Assembly (NCBI GenBank): GCA_030272585.1 | Contig: BSYQ01000008.1 | Location: 2,418,001-2,482,000, forward strand | DNA length: 64,000 bases | From: Bryopsis sp. KO-2023 | Lineage: Eukaryota > Chlorophyta > Ulvophyceae > Bryopsidales > Bryopsidaceae | Reading direction: 5' to 3' | In this document: piece by piece, positions 55,706 to 64,000 of the stretch | Layout of the letters: each line of letters begins with the position of its first letter | Position numbering within the stretch: the stretch's first letter is position 1 | Translations under genes and position numbers: made by a program | The notes under the pieces: model-generated | Databases searched by the model: none | What the model saw: only the letters and a program-made list of their open reading frames with translations | What the model was told of the DNA's origin: nothing

Positions 55706-57289
55706 CAAGCCGCGGTCGTTGAGGAGGGATCCCGTGCACGGATATTTCAGTTTTGGGGGTCTTTTTTCCATCTCTGGTTTCTTTGGGTTTCCTTTTTTTT
55801 TTCCCTTGGAAGTTTTTCGGCTGTGACTTCTTGGGTTTTTTTTTCTATGAGTGGCTTCAGTTCTGAGGCGAAGTGATCCATTGGTTTTTGGCTTGATTTG
55901 CATGGGCCGAAATTCAGACCTTCAGCAGCTGGACATTTTGTGCCTTTTTTTGGCATGCTGCAGTTCTTATTTTTTTTCCTTCTTTTTTCCCGAGAAGAGT
56001 CATTCCCCTTCCCTTGATGGTGAAAATATCATGAGTTGTCAAGAAAGGAAATAGCTGGAAAAACATTTCAGGCAAAATATCTCCATGTAAACATCGATCT
56101 ACTTGAAAAAAGAGGGGAAAAATCGCCTGCTTTGCTGCATGCCTTCCGTTCAAAAAAAAATAAAAAATAGCTACAATGTTTGATGGTGATAACCCTCTGC
56201 TGAATTAACAGATTTTAAGAAAGGCCAGCTCAGTGGCTGTCACCATGAGCGAATGCCTCGATAGGGATGGGCTCAAAGCCCTGATATCCCAACATGAGAA
56301 GGGCACCAAGAAAGTCAGGCACCGGGGTATGCCTCGACACAATATCCAACCTAACAGCACATGCAGCTGTTTGGGTGTGACTACCAAATCCAATCCTTTT
56401 GTGGTGAAAAAATAGAGTCGGTAGTTAGATGAGAAGGGGAAATGGGACGAAATGAGACGCGTGGGTGTTTGCGGCTGAATGGCCGAGTTGTGATGACGGG
56501 AGGAACTCGTGGTTGTGGTGTGTTGAACGTTTGTGGTCGGAAAGTGAAAGGGGCGATACTTATAGGGGCTGTTGTTGTTGTAAGAGATGCCTTATTTGTT
56601 TTGAGTTTACGGAGCAACTTCGTCTGCGAACGTTTTGTTCTATTATCGTGTACAGTTCAAACTTTACACAAAACTTTCCAGTGGCACCCAGGATACATAC
56701 AAAATCCTGAAAAAATTAGACAATGTTACTTCGGCCATACAACAAACAGCATATCGAAGCTTACAGAAAGACCTAGATACAACCAAGAAGAAAACTATAT
56801 TCTTGCTGCCGAGATCCGATCTGTACTTTTAATAATCTCATTCAATTGGGTCTGACACACTAGACAGTTCCGAAACATAAACGGAGCACTTCGGCGCGCT
56901 TTCATCCACTGGATCGACGAAGTCGAAGTCGATCCGTGTATATGCCCCTGCCCAAATATAAGCCAATGGCAGTGCCCATGTATACGCCCCCTTTTTAGGG
57001 CTTACTATTCTATACGCCCGGGGCTTATTTTCAGACTTTTACGGTATATAGTGGGGACAGTGGGCCCCGAGGCTCTTTCCTACCTTTGCAACGATCATGA
57101 CGGTTTTCTTGAACAAGGAATTTCATTTAGATTTTCGTTTTCCAAGGTGCTAGACACTTTCACAAGGGATTTCACCAGGTACTCTTCATTTTTAGAGACA
57201 ACTGTGGAGGGTTATCTAGAGCTGGTATTATTGAGCTGGAATTCTACGAAGGGCAGGGCTAAATCACCTCGTTGTGGACGGCCTTCGCT

Positions 57290-57375
57290 GGGCAAGTTTG
57301 CCTATATGTAAATGAAACATTCATTCATTCATTCATTCATTTATTCATTCATTCATTCATTTATTCATTCATTCA
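57290..57375 (+). repeat. Dispersed repeat end with (ATTC)n tail
   Basis: GTTTGCCTATATGTAAATGA is followed by about fourteen ATTC/ATTT units. In one frame it reads R-W-A-S-L-P-I-C-K-stop, parallel to the end at 54045. Confidence 0.65.
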
Positions 57376-59175
57376 TACAAGATATATCCAAGTACATCTA
57401 TCTCTCTATATATATCTCACTTCTGGGGATAGACTCTATCCGATAGAAGCCAGGATTTGACAATGTCAAAGTGGGTGAATGACCAGCTCAAACTTTCAAC
57501 TTTCAGGTACAGCAGCCGGAAAACAGGAATAGGCCAAACAGCCACCCCCAAATTTGGAAGGGCCAAAAAAGAGAACAGTCGACTTTTGTGAATCTAAGAT
57601 CCCATTTTAGGAACCGCAGGAATTTACAGAAAAATCAAATGTCCCAACTTCAGCCAGAGGAGTCGTTTTCCTCCTCATAGCTTTACAAATTTTCCATCAA
57701 ATCTAACCCCCAATCCCCACTCCCACTCCACCTCCAACATCCCATTTTTTTTTCTCCTTTCACTTTCCAGACGTACTCCCCTGCTTCACCCGCTTGCAGA
57801 TAATAATTACAAAAAAAAGGGCTAATATACCTGCAACCAAAATGAAAACGAAACCAAAAAAAAAAAAAAGACTGCCATCGGGACCTACCCCAAATTTGGC
57901 CTCCTTAAAATCCATTTACTCCCATTGTTGAAATTAATTTTTTTTTTTCGTTCCCCCTCCCTCCCGAAAACTTCCCAGCAATATTTTTTTTTCTTCCTGT
58001 TCCACCCCTTTGCTTTGGTGGGGTCAAAATCCAACGAACAGAATTATAGAGACTTTCGATTAAAAACAAAAAGTCTTTTCCTTTTTGAATGCTGGGAAAG
58101 AACGTATCGACCCCCAACAATCATTAAAAAAAAAGAAAAAAAAAAAGGGGGAAAGGGAAAAAGATGAAACTAGGAGTAGCCGAAACATATCATCGTTAAA
58201 AAAACCTATTTGTTGTGTTTTGTTTTGATTTTTTTTTCTTTTTTTTCTTTTTTTTTTCTTTTCGATTTCTGTATTTTTCCTTGCGGTGGCCCCTTCCTTT
58301 CGTTCTCAAATTTCTTTTTTTCTTTTCTTTTTTTTGATTCCAATATATATTTTTTCACCTTCCCCCACAATCCACGATGAATTGGATTCTTCGATTCAAA
58401 CCCAAACGCATCCCGATTTAAAAAAAAGAAATCAAGAAAAAGAAGAAAGGAAGGAAAATAAGTTAGATATATATATATATACTTTTTCCGTTGCTATTTC
58501 GGACATTTAAGGGATAAAAAACCACCTGCCAAAAAAAAACTACATATCTGTACATCAAAAAAGAGAACCTCACTGACGGAACCCATACAGAAAACGTTTC
58601 TTTTTTTTCTTTGATCCATCTTTTCTTCCTTTTTTTTCAGTTTTTTTGTTTTTCAAAATCCTGAGACGAAATCTTTTTTGGAGGTGCCCCCAATCGAGAA
58701 AATTTTGGCAAAAAACATTTTTGCGCTTTAACGTTTTTTTTTCTGATCCCCTCCGCTAGACTTTTGCTAAATGTATTCTTTTTGCGCGAATATTAGCACC
58801 TTTTTTAAAATGAAAATAAAAAAAGGCCACATGCATTCCTTTGGATAACGCCCAACTCACATATATTTAGATATTTTTTTCCTTCTTTGAATACAAATTA
58901 TCAGCCAATATTTTTTTCTTTTCTTTTTTTCGACTCCTTTCTTCAGTTTTGCCTGAGATGTACCTTTTTAACCAGCAGGACAGAATCTCTCTTGTTTTTT
59001 TTGTTGTTTTTTTTTCACTTTTGCTTTGCCCTTTGATTTCCAGCCATCAAGATGAGGAAAAAAAAAACCACCAAAAAACAGGTTGAAAGAAGGGCAAGCA
59101 GAAACAATTTTTTGAAAAGCGAAAAACAAAACTATGCGCCGAGGATATATTTCATCTATCATACAACCCAGGCTG

Positions 59176-59206
<31 letters not shown>

Positions 59207-59543
59207 TTTGTTCCTTTTCTTTTTTTCTCCTATCCGAAATTATGCCTCTGTCCACCAGAGTCTTTTTTTGTTCAAGTACAGACCCCTAAAAAAAATCCAG
59301 AAATGAAAAAGACAGACACCCATGTTTCAGTGTTTTCTCCTAGTACGTTTTTTTTTCTTTTCTGCTTGATATTCTTAAAAAAAAGCCTCGGTCCGATTTG
59401 CATCTAGAAATATACAGTCCAAAAAGCATGCATAAATGTTAAAACACACACACACACACATGCATATGTATATATCTATGTCGATTCCTTCTTTTTTTTT
59501 CTCTCCTTTTTACCACACAAAATCTCTCTTCAATACATTGAAC

Positions 59544-59751
59544 GAAGAAATCGAGTTTTGCTTCTTGTTTTTCCTCAAGCAAATTCCATTCGCACGAAGA
59601 AATCGAGTTTTGCTTCTTGTTTTTCCTCAAGAGAATTCCGTTCGCACGACGAAACCGAATTTTGCTTCTTGTTTTTCCTCAAGAAAATTCTGTTCGCACG
59701 ACGAAACCGAATTTTGCTTCTTGTTTTTCCTCAAGAAAATTCTGTTCGCAC
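59544..59751. repeat. 52-bp minisatellite, four copies
   Basis: Units begin at 59544, 59596, 59648 and 59700. Each contains TTTTGCTTCTTGTTTTTCCT and a TTCGCACGA boundary. Copies 3 and 4 are nearly identical, so the array is growing by recent duplication. The unit length is not a multiple of three, so it shifts any reading frame. Confidence 0.9.
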
Positions 59752-60920
59752 TCCGTTGGACGACTAACCATCCCTCCTTTCTTTTCTTCCCCCTCCTCCT
59801 TCCTTTTCTCTTTTCACCCAAACCCCATTCCACCTCGTCCCCATTTTTTTTTTACACCCAAACCCACACTTCAAACTTTTCATCACCCCCCCCCCCTTCC
59901 TCTGAAACAGCTACTATGGAAAAATCATCCCTCATAAATCATGTTTTTCCCCTTTTTCCGCTTTTCTTTCCCCCGCTGTCGAAACATATTTGAAGACCTC
60001 CCAAGATTTGAAAACACTCCTTTTCCTTGAACCACCAAAAAAAAAGTTCTTTTCCCTTTTCATTTTTGGGTTCAAAAGGAAAAAAACTTGATATGCTTCC
60101 ATATATTTTTCAAAAAACAAGAAGGAAGAACAAATCGCAACCAACGGGAAAAAAAAAAAGAAAACACAACCCATGCAAACCTCTACAACAAATCTGCACC
60201 CGCACACAAAGTGGCAATTCCCTCCTTCCAAAGACTTCCCCAAATTTCCCCCTTTTTTTTTCCCCCCCTTCCAACCGTCCCTCCTATAAATCCTCAATTA
60301 TATGTAGCTGTTTCTCCCCACCCCCCGATTTTAAAAACGGGAAACAACCATTACCAAAAACACTCTGAACCATCACTCTCCATCCACCTTTTTTCAAGGT
60401 CAAAACCCACTCCTCCCAAACAATCCGTTAAAAAAATGGAATGTCTTCTTTTCCCAACATTCTCGAAGAATTTGTATTTTTTCCCCTAAATTGACCTCAA
60501 CTAGATCCCGACATCTCCATTTTGGCCAAGTTTTTTTTCCCCCCTTCTTTTTTTCGGATATCGTTAAGCAAATCGAACTGATGGAGCGAAAAAATAGTTT
60601 TAACCAAATTTGGTTGAACCATCCAAAAAAAAAAAGAGGAAAAAAAAACCCTCCATCACGAAGTGTGTTCTTGTTTTTTCACTTCAGTTCACACCATAAA
60701 AAAAGAAAAAAAAAAAGAAGCGAGATTATTTTCACCGCAAGAATGCTTCATCCTCCCTCAAATAGGCCAAGGAGATAAAAAAAACTATAGCATGCAAGTT
60801 GGAGCAGAGTTTAAAACGTAAGAAAGACAACCAATATCAAAAAGAAAAAAAAATCCTGGCGGCCTTGGTTTTTTGTCTCTTTTTTTCTGCCTTCTAGATT
60901 TTGTCTTTGAGGATGGATAA

Positions 60921-60940
60921 GTGTGATCAAGCGGTCACAC
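60921..60940. repeat. Short hairpin GTGTGATC..GGTCACAC
   Basis: An 8-bp stem (one G-T pair) with an AAGC loop, followed by TTTTATTTT. The stem sequence recurs in the hairpin at 61046. Confidence 0.6.
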
Positions 60941-61045
60941 TTTTATTTTTTTTCCTTTTGTTCTCTTCCCATGAGATTTAATTCACAGAAACACCAAACC
61001 AAATGAAAAAAAAATCTTTCATTTCGGTAGTGCTGATCCGTGATG

Positions 61046-61091
61046 AGTGTGACCCACCACACTTTGTGATGAAAGTGTGATGGGTCACACT
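61046..61091. repeat. 20-bp hairpin with 6-nt loop
   Basis: AGTGTGACCCACCACACTTT pairs with the segment ending at 61091 with a single C-A mismatch; the loop is GTGATG. It is followed by TTTTT. It could be a folded-back transposon remnant or a small-RNA precursor; no evidence decides. Confidence 0.75.
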
Positions 61092-62846
61092 TTTTCACCA
61101 CAAGTGGGGTGGTTCAATTTTTTTTTCCCCCTCTCCCCCTCCTCTATTTTCTTTTCAAACAAATCCCACAAACGCTCCTCCTCTTCCTTTCTCTAGTTTT
61201 TCTTTTTCTTTTTTTTCCAAACCATCATTCTATTACCATTTTTCCCATTCCAAAAAATTAAAATATAAAAGCTCCACTCGTATTTTAAACCCATACCTCC
61301 AGCGTCTTTGTTTTCCAGTTTTTTTTTGTTTTTGTTTTTACAGATTCTACATACTATACTAATTCAAATGCCCTTCAAAGAAAAACCAAGAAGCAAACCC
61401 GAAAATAAACACAACCAGATAATAAAATGGTCGGAGAATTAAGCAAAAGAACGAAAAAAAAAAGAAGAAAAGAAAAGCACACATTCGATGCAAAACAAGG
61501 AAACACATCCGAAGCTTTTTTTTTTTTTGATACCATATATATATTTTTTCTCGTTCTTGAAAAATCCAAACATGACCACCACATAGCAGCCTTCGACAGA
61601 TCAATTTGCCCCTCAGGAAAATATCATCCAAAAAAAAAGGACAATTTTCCTCCATATTTGAAAACTCTTTTTCCCCAACCGCTGTGCGGTTTGGCCACAT
61701 GAAACTATAAAGTCATTCCAATGCTTTTCCCAGCTACAACAAGCTCTAAACCCAATCCCAGCCCCCCCTTCCCTCCCTCCCCCTCGAAACTGGATATAAG
61801 TTCACGTAAAAAGTTGAAAAAAAAACCCTTGTCAGCTGCTTGCACAATAATTATTGTTCCTTTTTTTTCCACCCTCGTTTGTACTTTTTTTTTTCCCTCA
61901 TATATACTGTGTCCATCTGCATCTTTCTCTTCTTAGAAAAAAAAACCCACAGTTTCGATCCAAATGCGCAAGTTCAATAATGATAAACATGATATATATA
62001 TATAGATAGATAGATAACACACACACACATATATATATATCTGCAAATATTAGCTCCCCAATAAACCAATTTTTTTTTTCTCTGTTTTTTTTTTTTCTTT
62101 TTCAACAACACTTTGACAATTACAAGACACTCTTTTTTTTCACTCATCGATTGCATTTCCCCATCAATTTTTTTTTTCTTTAAAAAAGTGTCTTTCTCTT
62201 GTGACAAAATTCGATAAAAGCCTGTTTTCTTTTCCTTCATTGTTGATGGCTTTTTTTTTCTCTCTTTCCTTTTTTTTTTCTTAGACCTTGAATCTGCATT
62301 TGTTGTTTCTCTTTTCTTCTTTTTTTTTTTCTCTCTCTCTGTCTCTTCACATTCTCAAACAAGCCATTCAAACCAAAAAAAAGAGATTCGAGCAGCGAGA
62401 AAGTGTGACAAAACTATTTAGACATATATATATATACATATACAAATGTTTGCAGATGTAAAGTAGAAATCAGCAACCCTTTCCGGTCATTTTCTTTTTT
62501 GGTGTTCTTTCCCTTTTTTTTTTCGTGTGTGTTAGTTGAACCCTCCGAAAATTCAGCTTGAAACGTTGTTTGTTTGTTTCTCCTTTTTAGACATCCCTTT
62601 TCTCCTTCCCTTTTTTTTTTTCTCTCACTCTTTTCTCCTCTCCAAACCTTGAACTTCAACATGCCCCCCCAACCCCCCCCCCCCTTTCTCCCCCCTTCCT
62701 GCAACAATACCATATCATACGCACAGAGCCCTCGCTCATTCTCTCCCCTGAATTAAAAAAGGAGAAAAAAAAAAGAAAAGAGCCAACCAAACAAAGAAAT
62801 CATCCCAAAAGTTTCTTGTTTGGATGCAAATTCCAAGTTCTGGACG

Positions 62847-64000
62847 TCATATGTCATCGTTGCGGTGAAATCCAGGCAAGTCTCTGTCCAAGCTGCTGTT
62901 GGATTCAAAGAAGGATGCTGTCGTCCATTCTGTCGAATCGAATCCTGGAAAATATCACGAATTTTTAATAGAAAGAATGGAAAAAATGATTTGATATATC
63001 TATCTCCCAAAGCACTGCGAAGAACACCCCATCCCATAAATCAACAAGATCTTCTGCTAATCTCCCCCCCTTCTCAAAAATACAAAAAAACAAAAACACA
63101 CACGCACACCCCTGTGCTACTGCGAGCCAACAAACTTTTAATTTTTCCTAAAACATTAAAAAAATAAAAAAATAAGTAATCATTTATTTATTATTATTAT
63201 TTGTTTTTTTTGGGGGGGGGTGGAGAGTTGGGTTCAGTGAAAACGATCAAGATTTACAACCAAAATCTGAAATTTTTTTGTTGTCCCGATTTAAAGAAGG
63301 CCTTCCACTCACGATGTCTGCTGCCGTCCTCGCTACCATGCGGAGTAAGCGCCCAGGCCCCGATACGCTCGGAACTCGCTGTAGCAACTGCACTCCTTTT
63401 CAAAGACCCCTCCGAGGTCGGCATCCCTCCCCTGCCCATGCTCCGCACAGAAAACATGATATCCTTCAACCGGCTGACCACAGACCCAAACTGAGGCCTC
63501 ATCCTCCAGTTCTCGTGCCAGCAATCGTGAATCAGATCGACCAGCGGCTGCGGGCACCTCCTGGGTATTTCTGGACGCATCCCTTCCACGATTCCTATAA
63601 TGATGGCGGGGCTCCCCATGTTTCCAAAGGGCCTTTCGCCGGTCATCATTTCGACGAGCAGAATCGCAAAGGAGAACACGTCGGTGGCGAAACGTAGCTT
63701 CCCGTTCCGGAGCATTTCGGGTGGCATGTGGTCGACGGTGCCCCAGGAGAACGTCGACATGTCTGTCCTGTGGGGTTTGGGGGGGAGGAATGGAGAGGGT
63801 GGGTAAGAGTAAGAGAGAAAAGAAAATAAAAAAATCGTGGTGGTTTGGAGCTTGGTTTTGTTGTCTCAAACGAAATATAGGTTCTTTTGCTTATTCTGGT
63901 ATCTTTATAAGGGGAGCGCTCATTAACTTTTTTTAAATTAGAGCGATAGGATTGTGTATATCCTGCCTAATTCACACCGTGGAATCCAGTTTAAATAAAT
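62847..64000 (-). CDS. TKL-like protein kinase, 3' end (continues off window)
   Basis: Exon 63767-63313 encodes the activation segment and C-lobe: DMSTFSWGTVDHMPPEML (PPE in place of APE), DVFSFAILLVEMMTGERPFG, and W-x-x-x-x-x-x-RP-x-F ending the kinase fold (NWRMRPQFGSVVSRL). The last exon, 62944-62847, joins in phase 1 and ends with a stop (RNDDI). The pattern (DVFSFA, MMTGERPF, CWH, RPQF) is that of tyrosine-kinase-like Ser/Thr kinases. The N-lobe, catalytic loop and any receptor part lie beyond 64000; 63768-64000 is intron. An 80-residue Ser/Arg-rich tail follows the kinase domain. Confidence 0.87.

Larger units (their letters stand above)
55706..62846. other. Long A/T-rich gene-poor region
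   Basis: Seven kilobases of poly-T/poly-A-rich sequence with no supported exon. Open frames are made of low-complexity F/K/S/L runs. It contains the repeat end at 57290, a 52-bp minisatellite (59544-59751), two related hairpins (60921 and 61046) and short AT and CA runs. Some of it may be the 3' UTR of the kinase gene on the minus strand. Confidence 0.5.

Noticed and set aside
59436..59993. 185-codon open frame across the minisatellite
   Set aside because: The 52-bp unit shifts frame in each copy and the translation is low complexity.
63278..63697. Plus-strand open frame opposite the kinase exon
   Set aside because: It is the antisense shadow of clear kinase motifs on the minus strand.
1..64000. 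CRISPR array, operons or bacterial ribosome-binding sites
   Set aside because: Introns, LTR elements and gene content are eukaryotic; no spaced identical repeats with unique spacers were seen.

Overview
The window is nuclear DNA from an intron-rich eukaryote. Genes are split by GT-AG introns (plus three apparent GC-AG introns), intergenic DNA is full of homopolymer runs and short tandem repeats, and transposable elements of several classes are present. The organism is not identified. An MSH1-type organellar MutS, a plant-like eIF3h tail and a plant-like RAD51 fragment point weakly to an alga, perhaps of the green lineage. Proteins combining VWA, Cache and C-type lectin domains, or C2, transmembrane and LysM domains, are not typical of land plants.

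Layout. 1-6.1 kb: a Ty3/gypsy chromovirus whose 5' end lies outside the window, with intact gag and pol joined by a -1 frameshift signal. Its body is almost free of CpG. A 745-bp terminal-inverted-repeat element (5095-5839) is inserted between pol and the polypurine tract. 6.3-9.1 kb: a second gypsy-type pol without gag or protease. 9.3-13.0 kb: a diverging direct duplication and a 30-bp perfect palindrome. 13.3-16.5 kb: a secreted VWA/Cache/C-type-lectin protein. 17.5-19.2 kb: a C2-transmembrane-LysM protein. 20.9-22.3 kb (-): a secreted alanine/cysteine-rich protein. 23.5-23.9 kb: a hAT-like MITE. 24.2-25.3 and 26.8-27.8 kb: two paralogous secretory-pathway proteins of unknown family, one membrane-anchored with dileucine sorting motifs. 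29.5-30.9 kb: an LRR exon. 31.7-32.4 kb: a tail-anchored protein. 33.0-37.9 kb: a nine-exon coiled-coil protein with TPX2-like motifs. 41.5-50.2 kb (-): a 16-exon MSH1-like gene with a 10-nt microexon. 50.4-53.2 kb: eIF3h, head-to-head with MSH1. 54.4-54.6 kb (-): a RAD51 C-terminal fragment. 55.3-55.7 kb: an intronless thioredoxin-type arsenate reductase that looks bacterial. 55.7-62.8 kb: A/T-rich gene-poor DNA with a 52-bp minisatellite and hairpins. 62.8-64 kb (-): the 3' end of a TKL-like kinase gene that continues beyond the window.

Exon models were built by hand from splice signals, phase arithmetic and protein continuity. The strongest are MSH1 (2856 nt of CDS, 951 aa), eIF3h (351 aa), the coiled-coil protein (783 aa), the VWA protein (811 aa) and the alanine/cysteine-rich protein (312 aa): in each, every junction keeps frame. 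No operon-like functional grouping is evident. The clearest arrangements are the shared 211-bp MSH1/eIF3h promoter interval and the adjacent paralog pair.
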